A DNA stretch of 64,000 nt from contig DASVTR010000013.1 of assembly GCA_036387475.1 (NCBI GenBank), positions 186,001-250,000 on the forward strand, in the 5' to 3' direction. This document shows, in pieces, positions 25,458-35,077 of the stretch. Made by a program: the position numbers and the translations under genes. Origin of the DNA: DASVTR01 sp036387475 (GTDB taxonomy: Bacteria; Acidobacteriota; Blastocatellia; Pyrinomonadales; Pyrinomonadaceae). Within the stretch, counting starts at the first letter, position 1, and each line of letters begins with the position of its first letter. The notes under the pieces were generated by a model that was given only the letters and a program-made list of their open reading frames with translations, did no database searches and had not been told where the DNA came from.

Positions 25458-26327
25458 GTGTTGGAACAATTAAACTATCTCTACATCACAGAACCCACGG
25501 CGGCCTCAGACGCACTTGATGCGCTGCAACACGAAGCCATCGTCGGTCTGGACACTGAGACTTACTGGGACGCCGCTGCCAATCATTCGCGTGTCTCGCT
25601 CGTGCAGATTGCGCCGCGCGTCGGCGACACAATCGTGATTGACGTGATGGCGGTTGACGTTTCTCTGCTCAAGCCGATAGTCGAATCGCCGGAGGTAATG
25701 ATGGCTGCGCACAACGCGCGATTTGACGAGGGAATGCTCATCGGAGCAGGTTTGCGGCCAGCTTCATTCGTTGACACTTTGCGCCTCGCACGCTCTGCTT
25801 TGCGCTTGCCCTCTTACAGTCTGGCGGGAGTGACGGCGCACCTCTTCGGCATAGAGCTTGATAAAAGCTTTCAGAAATCTAACTGGCGTCGGCGTCCGTT
25901 GACACAAGCCCAGTTAACCTACGCGGCGACGGATGCGCACGTGACCTTGCGTGTTTATGACGAATTGCATCGTCTCCTCACAGAGCAGGGAAAGCTGGAG
26001 GGCGCTCTGCGCAACGCAACGCTCTCGCCCACAAGCCCTGAGGCGCGAACGCCTAGAAAACGAAGAGCTGCGCCCCAATTGCCCCCACGTCCTTTAACAG
26101 ACGCGGAGCGTCAGGTAGTGATGCGCTTGAAAAAATGGAGGCTGGAAAAATCTTTCAGCGAGCATCTGCCCGCCTACATGATCTGCCCGGATCGAACGCT
26201 TGAGCATCTGGCAATGGAACGGCCCGCAACGCTCGAAGAATTAAACACCATTCACGGCCTCGGCGCTTCCAAGATTGCGAGGTTCGGGGCGGAATTGCTG
26301 GAAGCGCTGCGCGACGCTTCCAGCTAG
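25458..26327 (+). CDS. ribonuclease D family 3'-5' exonuclease
   Basis: 289 aa from GTG 25458; the frame is open to an ATG at 25392, and neither start has a good ribosome site. DEDDy exonuclease motifs are present: DTET, AHNARFDEGML (third Asp) and TYAATDAHVTL (Tyr and fourth Asp). The last 80 residues are an HRDC domain (LKKWRLEKSFSEHLPAYMICPDRTLEHLA, then IHGLGASKIARFGAELL). It trims RNA 3' ends, for example in tRNA maturation. It is shorter than E. coli RNase D, with a single HRDC. Confidence 0.88.
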   Translation: MLEQLNYLYITEPTAASDALDALQHEAIVGLDTETYWDAAANHSRVSLVQIAPRVGDTIVIDVMAVDVSLLKPIVESPEVMMAAHNARFDEGMLIGAGLRPASFVDTLRLARSALRLPSYSLAGVTAHLFGIELDKSFQKSNWRRRPLTQAQLTYAATDAHVTLRVYDELHRLLTEQGKLEGALRNATLSPTSPEARTPRKRRAAPQLPPRPLTDAERQVVMRLKKWRLEKSFSEHLPAYMICPDRTLEHLAMERPATLEELNTIHGLGASKIARFGAELLEALRDASS

Positions 26328-26372
26328 ACAGTGAAACAGACTGCTTGCCCTCGCTGACAGATTTATGAATGC

Positions 26373-28469
26373 TCAAGAAGCGCCGGCGGCATCATTCACG
26401 TGTTGAGCAGTAAGCTGTGTTGCCAGTTCAGCAGGAGTGGCGACGGGTCTCTGGCAGGTGTAATGCTCGCAGACGTAAGCTGTCGGGACACCACCAATTA
26501 GTGAGCGGTCACGCAGCAACGGAACGATTTCAGCCGCCGCACTAGCATCCTCTTCGGCCTGCACGACGACCTTGTTCGGCAAGTATCTTTTCCAGACCTC
26601 GCGGACGAGAGCCTGTGTCCTCGCATCGCTGCGTGGGCCAATAATGACGATCTCTTTCGGAGACGAAAGGTAAAAGTCGAGCGCCGCGAACAGCCGACCG
26701 AAGGCAGACGGGTAGCGCGTCATCTGCCCGGCCAGGAGGCGGAAGATGGTGACGGCCTTGCGGTTGTAATCTTCATTGCCGGTCAACACGGCCAGTCGCA
26801 GGAGTACTTCGGCGGCGACGGAATTGCCGGAGGGAGTCGCGTTGTCCAGAAAATCTTTCGAGCGCACGATCAATTCTTCGTGACTCTGGCCCGTGTAGAA
26901 ATAGCCGCCTTCCTCTTCATCCCAGAACTCTTCGTTCATTACGTCCGCCAGCGATTGTGCCTCCTCCAGCCAGTGCAGTTCTCCCGTTGCTTCATAGAGC
27001 GCCAGCAGGCCATCAATGAAAAAGGCGTAGTCTTCAAGATAAGCATTGAGTTTCGCTTGCCCGTCTTTGTAAGTGCGTAGGAGCAAACCGTCGCGGCGCA
27101 GGTTATCAAGGATGAAGTGCGCGTTATTCTTCGCTATCTCAAGATAATCCGCGCGCTCAAGAATCGCCGCTGCTTCGGCAAAGCCAGCCAGCATCAAGCC
27201 ACTCCATGCCGTCAATACTTTCTCGTCGCGATGAGGCTTGATGCGCCGCTCACGCACGTCGAAGAGTTTTCGGCGACCACGCTCCAGAGCTTCGTGTAAG
27301 CGCTCGACGGTGATGTTCGCTTCGCGCGCCACTTTTTCTATGGGGTGTATGACGTTGAGAATATTCTGTCCCTCAAAATTGCCGCCCTCGGTAACGTCGT
27401 AGTAAGCACCAAAGAGCATACCGTCGTCTTCGCCGAGAAATTCTTTAATTTCGTCAACTGTCCAGACGAAAAACTTGCCTTCGTGACCCTCCGAGTCTGC
27501 GTCCTGTGTGGAATAGAAGCCGCCACGCTCGTCCGTCATTTCCCGGACGACGTAGTCAAGCGTCTCTTCCGCAATGCGACGATAAAAGTCGTCGTTCGTT
27601 ACTTGATAGACGTGCAAATAGAGACGCGAGAGCAGCGCGTTATCGTAGAGCATTTTTTCAAAGTGCGGGACGAGCCAACGAGCGTCCGTCGAGTAGCGAT
27701 GAAAGCCGCCGCCCAGTTGATCGTACATCCCGCCCTCTGCCATTCGTCGGCAGGTATGCTCGACCATCCCTAAAGCGTCGCGCTGTCCTGTGCGATGAAA
27801 AATGCGCAGGAGGAATTCCAAATTCATCGGCGCGGGGAATTTCGGAGCGCTGCCAAAACCGCCATAATTAGCATCGTAATTGCGCGTGATGCCGCGATAG
27901 GCGCGATCCAGCAATTCGATTGAGAGAGCGTCATTGGATTCACGCGTCTGTCCAATCCGCCGCAATTCTCCGAGCATGGAAACAGCCGTCTGTGTCACCT
28001 CGTCGGGTTTGGAGCGGTAAGCCTCTGCGACGCCGAGCAAGAGACGCGGAAAGCCGGGCATGTTATAGCGGTCAACCGGCGGAAAGTATGTACCGCCGTA
28101 AAAGGGCACACCTTCGGGCGTGAGAAAAACGGTCATCGGCCAACCGCCGTGCCCTGTCATCATCTGCACCGCGTTCATGTAGATTTGGTCAAGGTCTGGG
28201 CGCTCTTCGCGGTCAACTTTGATGTTAACGAAGTTTTCGTTCATCAGTTGCGCGATCTCTTCGTTCTCGAAGGACTCGTGCTCCATGACATGACACCAGT
28301 GGCAAGCCGAATAGCCGATGCTCAGCAAAACGGGTTTGTTCTCCTGCCGTGCGCGCTCGAAGGCTTCCTCTCCCCACGGATACCAATCAACCGGATTGTG
28401 CGCGTGTTGTAGAAGGTACGGGCTTGTCTCTCGGCTCAGACGGTTAGTGTGCTTGTGTTCAGTCATCAT
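26373..28469 (-). CDS. YyaL/SPATA20-type thioredoxin-domain protein
   Basis: 698 aa from the ATG at 28469; ATGs also exist at 28466 and 28499, and GAGGGG abuts the first pair. The N-terminal thioredoxin-like DUF255 domain has SPYLLQHAHNPVDWYPWG and the redox pair CHWC (SACHWCHVMEHESF). Next is a long alpha/alpha-barrel region of the epimerase/GH type with GGFHRYSTDARWLVPHFEKM and ETGELHWLEEAQ. The C-terminus is small and Cys-containing (YVCEHYTCQRP). Members occur from bacteria to human; the biochemical role is not settled. Convergent with RNase D. Confidence 0.92.
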   Translation of the reverse strand: MMTEHKHTNRLSRETSPYLLQHAHNPVDWYPWGEEAFERARQENKPVLLSIGYSACHWCHVMEHESFENEEIAQLMNENFVNIKVDREERPDLDQIYMNAVQMMTGHGGWPMTVFLTPEGVPFYGGTYFPPVDRYNMPGFPRLLLGVAEAYRSKPDEVTQTAVSMLGELRRIGQTRESNDALSIELLDRAYRGITRNYDANYGGFGSAPKFPAPMNLEFLLRIFHRTGQRDALGMVEHTCRRMAEGGMYDQLGGGFHRYSTDARWLVPHFEKMLYDNALLSRLYLHVYQVTNDDFYRRIAEETLDYVVREMTDERGGFYSTQDADSEGHEGKFFVWTVDEIKEFLGEDDGMLFGAYYDVTEGGNFEGQNILNVIHPIEKVAREANITVERLHEALERGRRKLFDVRERRIKPHRDEKVLTAWSGLMLAGFAEAAAILERADYLEIAKNNAHFILDNLRRDGLLLRTYKDGQAKLNAYLEDYAFFIDGLLALYEATGELHWLEEAQSLADVMNEEFWDEEEGGYFYTGQSHEELIVRSKDFLDNATPSGNSVAAEVLLRLAVLTGNEDYNRKAVTIFRLLAGQMTRYPSAFGRLFAALDFYLSSPKEIVIIGPRSDARTQALVREVWKRYLPNKVVVQAEEDASAAAEIVPLLRDRSLIGGVPTAYVCEHYTCQRPVATPAELATQLTAQHVNDAAGAS

Positions 28470-28580
28470 CCCCTCGTTATTTGTACCAGAATTTTTCATT
28501 ATTGTATCGCTACCGGCTCGCCTGCGCCTAATGCTGGCTGTCCTTCACCAGAAGGGTCATTCCAGACTTTAACAGCAAGT

Positions 28581-28609
28581 TCGACTGTCATCCCACGCTT
28601 TGCTATACT
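28581..28609 (+). promoter_or_regulatory. sigma-70 type promoter of the ETF-QO gene
   Basis: TCGACT (28581-28586), a 17-bp spacer and TATACT (28604-28609) give a near-consensus -35/-10 pair about 85 bp before the start codon. Confidence 0.45.
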
Positions 28610-28694
28610 GAGCCACTGAATGGTGATTCATTTTTTTACGTCGTGCCGATCTTGAGAAATTAGGGGGCACGTTTATTCACAATCGGAGTTAAAA

Positions 28695-30404
28695 GTGGAA
28701 CGAGAAAGTCTGGAAATGGATGTGGTCTTTGTCGGCGCTGGCCCGGCGAATTTGAGCGGCGCGCTGCATCTGGCGCGGCTCGTCCGTGAGCATAATGAAG
28801 CCGTAGAGGGTGGAAAGCGCGAGGGCAAAGCGCTCGGCGAAGTTGAGATTGGTGTTATCGAAAAGGGTTCGTATGTCGGCGCGCATATTCTCTCCGGCGC
28901 TGTCATGGACCCACGCGCGCTGAAAGAGTTGATGCCGGATTTTGAAGCGCAGGGAGCGCCGCTTGAATCGCCCGTCAACGAAGATTACTTTCTTTACTTA
29001 ACCGAAAAGCGAGCGATTCGTTCGCCTCTGACGCCGCCGCCGCTCAAGAATCATGGCTACTATATCGTCGCTTTGAATCGTCTGACGGCATGGCTCGGCG
29101 AGAAATGCGAAGAGGCGGGCGTTAATATCTTTCCTGAATTCCCAGGCGCGGAGATTCTCTATGACGAGCAAGACCGCGTGGTCGGCGTACGCACGGGCGA
29201 CAAGGGAATTGATAAAGAGGGTAAACGCAAGGCCAACTTTGAGCCGGGTGTTGACCTGCGTGCGAAAGTGACTGTGCTCGGCGAAGGCCCACGCGGCTCT
29301 CTAACGAAAAGCCTCTCACAGCGTCTTAATCTCAATGACGGACGCGAGCCACAGGTCTACAGTCTGGGCATTAAAGAATTGTGGGAGATGCCGGATGACC
29401 GTTATCCGGCGGGCCGAGTGACGCACACGCTCGGCTATCCTTCGGATGCGAAGACCTATGGCGGCGGCTGGATTTACGGGATGCAGAATCGCATCATTAA
29501 CATCGGCTACGTCACCGGATTGGATTACCGTGATCCCTTGCTAGACCCCCACGCGGAGTTTCAGCGCTTCAAACAACACCCGCACATCGCGAAGCTACTT
29601 GAGGGCGGCAAGATGATTCGCTACGGCGCGAAGACGATTGCGGCGGGCGGTATGTATGCGATGCCGCAGATTTACGCAGACGGGGTGCTGCTGGTCGGCG
29701 ACTGCGCGGGCTTCCTTAATTCGCAACGCCTGAAGGGGATTCACACGGCCATCAAGAGCGGGATGCTCGCCGCCGAGGCCATCTTCGAGGCGCTGCTGGC
29801 CGGAGACTATTCGGCCCAAACGCTTCGTCGTTATGAAGAGTTGGTTCAGGAAAGCTGGATTATGACGGAGTTGCGAAAGGTGAGAAACTTTCACGCGGGC
29901 TTTCGTCATGGCCGCTGGCTCGGACTCGCTAACGCGGGGCTGCAATTCATCACGGGTGGCCGCTCCTGGGGAATCTTCGACCGCGCCAGCGCCGAACCCG
30001 GACACGAGGCGTTGGAGAAGCTTTCAGCTTATGGCTATCGCGGCGACCGGATTGAGCAGCGCTACCACGGCCTACGCTTTGACGGTCAAATTACCTTCAA
30101 TAAGCTGACGGACGTTTATCACGCGGCGGTCGGACACGACGAAGACCAGCCGACGCACCTGCATGTGCTTGACACGAACATTTGCTCCACGCGTTGCGCC
30201 GAAGAATACGGCAATCCATGCCAGCGCTTTTGCCCCGCAGCGGTTTACGAAATGGTCGAAGACGGCACGGATGGCAAGCGTCGCTTGCAGATAAATTTTT
30301 CAAACTGCGTGCACTGCAAGACCTGCGACATCATGGACCCGTACCAGATCATCAACTGGGTCACTCCCGAAGGCGGCGGAGGCCCGGACTACAAAGGCAT
30401 GTAA
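28695..30404 (+). CDS. electron-transfer flavoprotein:ubiquinone oxidoreductase
   Basis: 569 aa from GTG 28695, with GGAG 6 bp upstream. The FAD-binding N-terminus has VFVGAGPANLSGALHLARL, and the ETF-QO segments GSYVGAHILSGAVMDPRAL and GDCAGFLNSQRLKGIHTAIKSG are present. The single 4Fe-4S cluster lies in the C-terminus: Cys in CQRFCPAAVYE and NCVHCKTCDIMDPYQ. It passes electrons from reduced ETF (fatty and amino acid oxidation) to the membrane quinone pool. A peripheral membrane enzyme, full length. ETF subunits are not in the window. Confidence 0.96.
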   Translation: MERESLEMDVVFVGAGPANLSGALHLARLVREHNEAVEGGKREGKALGEVEIGVIEKGSYVGAHILSGAVMDPRALKELMPDFEAQGAPLESPVNEDYFLYLTEKRAIRSPLTPPPLKNHGYYIVALNRLTAWLGEKCEEAGVNIFPEFPGAEILYDEQDRVVGVRTGDKGIDKEGKRKANFEPGVDLRAKVTVLGEGPRGSLTKSLSQRLNLNDGREPQVYSLGIKELWEMPDDRYPAGRVTHTLGYPSDAKTYGGGWIYGMQNRIINIGYVTGLDYRDPLLDPHAEFQRFKQHPHIAKLLEGGKMIRYGAKTIAAGGMYAMPQIYADGVLLVGDCAGFLNSQRLKGIHTAIKSGMLAAEAIFEALLAGDYSAQTLRRYEELVQESWIMTELRKVRNFHAGFRHGRWLGLANAGLQFITGGRSWGIFDRASAEPGHEALEKLSAYGYRGDRIEQRYHGLRFDGQITFNKLTDVYHAAVGHDEDQPTHLHVLDTNICSTRCAEEYGNPCQRFCPAAVYEMVEDGTDGKRRLQINFSNCVHCKTCDIMDPYQIINWVTPEGGGGPDYKGM

Positions 30405-30410
30405 CTCAAC

Positions 30411-30511
30411 AGCAGAATTCAGGAGTCAGAATCCAGAATAATCGGCGGTAACCCGCTGTTACTGATTTTCTTTTTCTGACTTCTGACCCCTGACTTCTGA
30501 CTCCTGCTCTT
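30411..30511. repeat. foldback repeat, copy of the element at 44127
   Basis: Begins AGCAGAATTCAGGAGTCAGA and ends with the inverted 7-bp series CTGACTT CTGACCC CTGACTT CTGACTC CTGCT. The first 28 bp are identical to the element at 44127-44236, and an ATAATCGGC core is shared. It fills the spacer before the HExxH gene, removing any obvious ribosome site. Confidence 0.85.
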
Positions 30512-30973
30512 ATGCTTTTGGCTGCCGAATCACACAGGCATTTGGAGGAGTTTCATCGTCATTTTGAGGGCGATGAACGCTTGCGGCTGCCGCCTGTTTA
30601 TCTCTACAAGGGTCGCGTGTCGCGCTGGCTGACGCACACGTTTAATATCGCCGCCATTACTTTCGGACGACGCATCTTCGTCAAGCCTGAATTGATTCGG
30701 CAAAACCAGGAAGGCAAATGGACAGCGCCCGCATGGCTCATCGCACACGAAACGGCACACGTCCTGCAATATGAAGAAGCGGGATTCGTCCGCTTTTTAA
30801 TCTCTTACCTGAGTGATTACTGGCGTAGCCTTGGCGGCTGGAAAATTTGGAATCCGGCGGCGCGACTAGAAGCCTATCGTGCAATCAAAGTCGAACGAGA
30901 GGCACGCGAAGCCGAAGCAGCTTACGCGGCGTGGGCTGAAAAGCAAGGCGGAATACCGAAGACGGAAGGATGA
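30512..30973 (+). CDS. small HExxH protein, putative metallopeptidase
   Basis: 153 aa. HETAHVLQYEE (about residues 76-86) is a zinc-type HExxH helix; the preceding segment 'THTFNIAAITFGRRIFVKPEL' fits the beta strand before it in DUF4157-like or minimal gluzincin folds. There is no signal peptide and no clear downstream third ligand; the C-terminus is a charged helix (YRAIKVEREAREAEAAYAA). It could be a minimal protease or a non-peptidase relative. The start has no Shine-Dalgarno because a repeat element lies immediately upstream. Confidence 0.6.
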   Translation: MLLAAESHRHLEEFHRHFEGDERLRLPPVYLYKGRVSRWLTHTFNIAAITFGRRIFVKPELIRQNQEGKWTAPAWLIAHETAHVLQYEEAGFVRFLISYLSDYWRSLGGWKIWNPAARLEAYRAIKVEREAREAEAAYAAWAEKQGGIPKTEG

Positions 30974-31034
30974 AAGAATGGCTCTTCAAGATGAGTAGCC
31001 GCGCTTTCGTCCTTCCTCTTTTATATCTCTTACT

Positions 31035-31280
31035 TCACTCTTCGTCGTCGTTTTTATCTTCGTTAACGATGGTGAACTTTATCTTTCCGCGCAATACTTC
31101 TTCGAGGGCGACGCGAGTCGGCTTGTGCTTCTGCGTGTCCATGTCTACGCGCGGGCGAGCGCCGCGTTGAAGCTGTTTGCTTCTTTTAGCGGCCACGATA
31201 ATCAAGCGATACTTTGAATCCATCTCGACCTGCTCGTTCACCTCTTCGACTTCCGGCGTCTCTTCAGTTGTTTTAGCCAT
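31035..31280 (-). CDS. rpoZ: RNA polymerase omega subunit
   Basis: 81 aa. After an acidic lead the conserved segment runs DSKYRLIIVAAKRSKQLQRG, then KHKPTRVALEEVLRGKIKF, the omega signature. The acidic tail (NEDKNDDEE) is normal. It helps assemble beta-prime. It is last in a yicC-gmk-rpoZ order, a common bacterial arrangement. Confidence 0.93.
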   Translation of the reverse strand: MAKTTEETPEVEEVNEQVEMDSKYRLIIVAAKRSKQLQRGARPRVDMDTQKHKPTRVALEEVLRGKIKFTIVNEDKNDDEE

Positions 31281-31353
31281 AATTAATCCAGTGGGCCTCC
31301 GCGCCCGATTTATGTATTAAAGATAAATTCTCAAAATGATCGTGCCAAAAGCG

Positions 31354-32040
31354 TCAGACTGATTGCGATGATTCGGGTGTAAAAGTAGCGAGGACTTCCT
31401 GCGCCGCCTGTTCCTGCCGTGCGCGCCGCGCTCTGTCGGCGTAAATAATCGCCGCCAGTTGTGCCGCAGCCCGCTCGGCTTCGTCGTTAATCACCACATA
31501 GTCAAACTCTCTGTAACGCTCCACCTCGCCACGCGAGTTAGCCAGGCGCACGGCGAGGTCTGCCGGGTTCTCAGACCCTCTGGCGATGAGCCGCGCGCGC
31601 AGAATCTCAAACGAGGGCGGGAGAATAAAAACGCTAATCGCATCGATTCCTGAATGGCGTATGTTGGCCGCCCCCTGCACGTCTATCTCTAAGATGATGT
31701 CGCGGCCTTCGGCCAACTCTCGCGCGACCTGCGTGCGCGACGTTGCGTAGCGATTGCCATGAACATAAGCCCACTCCAGAAACTCGTCAGCGCTCGCCAA
31801 CGCTTCAAATTCTGCGGGCGAGACGAAAAAGTAGTGCTGCCCGTTGACTTCACCTTCGCGTGGGGCGCGCGTCGTAAACGAAACAGAATAGCTAAGTTCG
31901 GGGACAGATTTCAACACGCGGCGTATCAATGTCCCTTTGCCGCCGCCCGAAGGAGAACTGACGACGACGAGCGTGCCGCGTGCCGGAGCATTGGTCGCCT
32001 GCGTTGCGTCGCTTCCCGCATCCATCGCTTTATTCGACAT
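31354..32040 (-). CDS. gmk: guanylate kinase
   Basis: 228 aa. P-loop SSPSGGGKGTLIRRVL, the GMP-binding segment SVSFTTRAPREGEVNGQHYFFV, FLEWAYVHGNRYATSRTQV and DIILEIDVQGAANIR are all in order. Phosphorylates GMP to GDP. The N-terminus overlaps the end of the yicC gene by 11 bp; translation may instead start at an internal ATG five codons later. The C-terminal 25 residues are extra and Gln/Ala-rich. Confidence 0.95.
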   Translation of the reverse strand: MSNKAMDAGSDATQATNAPARGTLVVVSSPSGGGKGTLIRRVLKSVPELSYSVSFTTRAPREGEVNGQHYFFVSPAEFEALASADEFLEWAYVHGNRYATSRTQVARELAEGRDIILEIDVQGAANIRHSGIDAISVFILPPSFEILRARLIARGSENPADLAVRLANSRGEVERYREFDYVVINDEAERAAAQLAAIIYADRARRARQEQAAQEVLATFTPESSQSV

Positions 32041-32908
32041 TCTGCACTTGCTCGCGCAGTTTTTCCACTTCGGCCTTGATAGCCAGACCGGCTTCTTTAA
32101 TCTCCATGTCTGTTGATTTGGAGAGCACCGTGTTGGCCTCGCGATTTAATTCCTGTAAGAGAAAGTCCAGGCGCTTGCCGGTCTCGCCCTCGCTGTCGAG
32201 CGCATCGCGAAACTGCGTCAGGTGGCTTCTCAAGCGTGCAATCTCTTCACTGATGTCGCTGCGGTCGGCGAGATAAGCCACCTCCTGTGAGAGACGACCC
32301 TGGTCGACTTCTATGCTCTGCCCGTCGCGCGCCAGCAATTCGGCAATCCTTTTTTGCAGGCGCGAGCGGTAAGCATCAACCAGCCCGCTCGCCGCCGCTT
32401 CGATAACGGGAACGTGCCGCGCTATCTCGTCGAGCCGCCCGCGCATCTCTGTGGTGAGCGCTTCGCCTTCGCGTTCGCGCATCGCTTCCAACTCGTTGAG
32501 GGCTTCGTCAACGGCCTGCTCGACGCCCGCAACCATCTCCGGGCCAATCCCGTCGCGCACGGGCTGCATCGCGCCGGGCAGCCGCGCCAGCACGTTGATG
32601 TCCGGCTCGCCGGAGAGGGCAAATTCCTGTTGCATCGCGCGCAGGGCGCTGATGAAGCCTGCTATCAGCGGACGATTTAATTCATAGGCGACTTCGCCCA
32701 TCCGCTCGAAAGTGATGCTGGCATCCACACGCCCGCGCGAGAGGCGCGTGCTGATACGCCTCTTGATGATAGCCTCCAGCGATGATAGCTCTGCTCCGAG
32801 CCGCAGATGAATGTCCAGGAATCTGTTGTTGACGGTCTTGAGGTCAACGGCCACGGAAAAATTCTCGCCCGTCGCCGCTCCTCGTCCGAATCCGGTCATT
32901 GATTTCAT
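32030..32908 (-). CDS. yicC: YicC family endoribonuclease-like protein
   Basis: 292 aa. Starts MKSMTGFGRG, the hallmark of the family, then VAVDLKTVNNRFLDIHLRL. The C-terminal half has DRSDISEEIARLRSHLTQF, ETGKRLDFLLQELNREANT and 'SKSTDMEIKEAGLAIKAEVE'. YicC proteins form a clamp-like multimer linked to RNA turnover. The gene overlaps gmk, so the operon is tightly coupled. Confidence 0.95.
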   Translation of the reverse strand: MKSMTGFGRGAATGENFSVAVDLKTVNNRFLDIHLRLGAELSSLEAIIKRRISTRLSRGRVDASITFERMGEVAYELNRPLIAGFISALRAMQQEFALSGEPDINVLARLPGAMQPVRDGIGPEMVAGVEQAVDEALNELEAMREREGEALTTEMRGRLDEIARHVPVIEAAASGLVDAYRSRLQKRIAELLARDGQSIEVDQGRLSQEVAYLADRSDISEEIARLRSHLTQFRDALDSEGETGKRLDFLLQELNREANTVLSKSTDMEIKEAGLAIKAEVEKLREQVQNVE

Positions 32909-32911
32909 AAA

Positions 32912-32996
32912 AGCAGTGGTCAGTAGTCAGTGGTCAGTAGTCAGTTAAAAGCAAGAGCATTGCTGATAGCTGATTACTTATTACTGGTTACTAATG
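32912..32996. repeat. heptamer repeat that reaches into the exporter gene
   Basis: GTCAGTA GTCAGTG GTCAGTA GTCAGTT in 7-bp steps, then GATTACT TATTACT GGTTACT. The last group encodes the final residues (SLVTSNK) and the stop codon of the ABC exporter on the minus strand. Confidence 0.7.
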
Positions 32997-34779
32997 AATC
33001 CTCCTCTTCATCTGCAAACTGTAGCTCATAAAGGTGTCTGTATTTTCCGCCCTGTGCCAGCAACTCACGGTGCGTGCCAAGCTCGACGATGCGTCCCTGT
33101 TCCATGACGACGATGGCGTCCGCCCTTTGCACGGTCGAAAGACGGTGAGCGATGACGATGGTCGTGCGGTTGCGTATGAGATTGGCGAGCGCGCGCTGTA
33201 CGAGTCGCTCCGATTCGGCATCGAGGGCCGACGTGGCTTCGTCAAGAATAAGAACGGACGCGTCGGCCAGTACGGCGCGGGCAATCGCCAGGCGTTGGCG
33301 CTGTCCTCCGGATAAAAAGATGCCGCGCTCGCCGACAATCGTGTCGTAGCCGTGCGGTAACTCCATGATGAAATCATGTGCGAAGGCTACGCGTGCGGCT
33401 GCTTCAATCTCCTGCGGGTTCGCATCGGGGCGACCGTAAGCGATGTTGTGACGAACGCTATCGTTGAAAAGGACTGTCTCCTGCGTGACGAGCGCGATGT
33501 GGCGGCGCAGGCTGCGCAGGCGCGCGTCGCGCAAGTCCACGCCGTCCCAAAGCACAGCGCCCTTGATTGGGTCATGGAAGCGCGGCAGCAACTTCGTTAG
33601 CGTTGATTTTCCTCCGCCGGATTCGCCGACGAGCGCGACCATCGCGCCGGCAGGAACGCGCAAAGATACATCGCGCAGCACAGAGCGCGTCTCATTCGCA
33701 TAGCCGAAGGAAACATTGCGCAGTTCAATCTCCGTTTGCAGCGGACTCAACTCCACGGCGTCACGCTTCTCTGGAATCTCCGCGTGCTCGTCCATTACTT
33801 CCCAGACGTGTCGCGCGGCGGCCAACGCCTGCTCCATGCTGTTGTGCAGGCGCGACAGCTTTCGCATTGGGTCGTAAGAGCGAAACAGGAAGAAGAGAAA
33901 GGTCAGAAACTGCGCGTTGTTCATGCGCCCGGCGACAATCTCCTGTTGCCCGAAAAAGAGCAGCACGACGACCGCTATGACGCCGATCATCTCAATCGTC
34001 GGCGGAGAGATGCCAGCGATCTTGGCGGAACGCAAGTTAGCGCGACGGATTCCCTGAGCGGCCAGAGCGAAACGACTTTGCTCGCGCTGTTCGGCGCGAT
34101 AGGCTTTGACGATTGTTTGATTGGCGAGCGCTTCCTGCGCCGTGTCCGTTAAGAGCTTATTGCCTTCAAATGATTCCCGCGCCAGATTGCGCAGCGAGCG
34201 ACCGAAGCGCGCCGTCAACACGGCGATAACGGGAGCGATCATCAACGCACCCAACGTCAGCCGCCAGCTATAGTAGAACGAAGCGACGAGAAAGAAGATG
34301 AGGGCGAAGCTCTCGCGCAGCATGTCGCGCAAGGTGGCAGTGACGGCCACTTCAATCGCTGCCGCGCTCGTCACCAGCCGCGAGACCAGGTAATTTGTCC
34401 TGTGTCGCTCGAAGAAACTGGCCGACTGCGAAAGCACATGACGATAGAGGTCGCCGCGCAAATCAAAGACGGCGGCCTGACCGACACGCGCCATCAGGTA
34501 GGTCGAAAAATATTCTGCGATGCCCTTGAAGATTGTGAAGACGATGAGCAGCAGAGCGATGTTGCGCCAGGCGGCGAAGCCGCTTGCCGGAATAACTCTT
34601 TGCAGTCCGAAAAGAGTCGGCGTCTGTTGGCCTTCGCCGAGCGCCTGATCGAAGATGGGGACAATCAAAGCCCCCGTGGCGCTTTCGAGCAAGCCCACCA
34701 GCAACATGCAGACAGTCGCCAGCGCGAATGTTCCCCAATGTGGCTTGAGATATGTTAATAGCCGCCGAAGGTCTTGCAT
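32974..34779 (-). CDS. MsbA-type ABC exporter, membrane plus ATPase half-transporter
   Basis: 601 aa from the ATG at 34779 (MQDLRRLLTYLKPHWG); the frame is open 25 codons further but that part is not helix-like. Six membrane helices lie in residues 15-310. The ATPase has Walker A GESGGGKST, ABC signature LSGGQRQRLAIARA, Walker B SVLILDEATSALD and the switch His in IAHRLSTV. Homodimers flip lipids (lipid A core) or export drugs. The last residues are derived from a heptamer repeat rather than conserved sequence. No glycosyltransferase or lpx gene is adjacent, so the substrate is not certain. Confidence 0.92.
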   Translation of the reverse strand: MQDLRRLLTYLKPHWGTFALATVCMLLVGLLESATGALIVPIFDQALGEGQQTPTLFGLQRVIPASGFAAWRNIALLLIVFTIFKGIAEYFSTYLMARVGQAAVFDLRGDLYRHVLSQSASFFERHRTNYLVSRLVTSAAAIEVAVTATLRDMLRESFALIFFLVASFYYSWRLTLGALMIAPVIAVLTARFGRSLRNLARESFEGNKLLTDTAQEALANQTIVKAYRAEQREQSRFALAAQGIRRANLRSAKIAGISPPTIEMIGVIAVVVLLFFGQQEIVAGRMNNAQFLTFLFFLFRSYDPMRKLSRLHNSMEQALAAARHVWEVMDEHAEIPEKRDAVELSPLQTEIELRNVSFGYANETRSVLRDVSLRVPAGAMVALVGESGGGKSTLTKLLPRFHDPIKGAVLWDGVDLRDARLRSLRRHIALVTQETVLFNDSVRHNIAYGRPDANPQEIEAAARVAFAHDFIMELPHGYDTIVGERGIFLSGGQRQRLAIARAVLADASVLILDEATSALDAESERLVQRALANLIRNRTTIVIAHRLSTVQRADAIVVMEQGRIVELGTHRELLAQGGKYRHLYELQFADEEEDSLVTSNK

Positions 34780-34913
34780 CGTCACCCGCGCGTCTACAGT
34801 GCTCGTTAAGCTTGGAGGGAAGGAAATCGCCGCGCCCCGCTCTGGTAAAACCAAAAATATACTTACCCTTAGACGAAGGCGTCAAGAGCAGGATGGGAAG
34901 TCTGAAGGCGTAG

Positions 34914-35019
34914 GAATTGATTCATTTGTTCATTTAGTCATTGAAGCAATGAACAAATGAGCAAATGAATCAATGAATCAATTCTCTCGTCCTTCCGTCC
35001 TTATCCTTCCGCCTTGCTC
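34914..35019. repeat. foldback repeat upstream of the OmpR-type regulator
   Basis: AATTGATTCATTTGTTCATT pairs with AATGAGCAAATGAATCAATG in inverted orientation, in 7-8 bp steps (AATGAACA AATGAGCA AATGAATC). A CCTTCCG/TCCTTAT series follows (34989-35015). Confidence 0.7.
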
Positions 35020-35077
35020 TTCATTTGCGCTATAATCGGCGGCGACCTATTCATCCCAGTTCAGGGAAACATGAATT

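Noticed and set aside
30970..31170. 66-codon plus ORF after the HExxH gene
   Set aside because: Begins in repeat-like sequence and then lies antisense to rpoZ.
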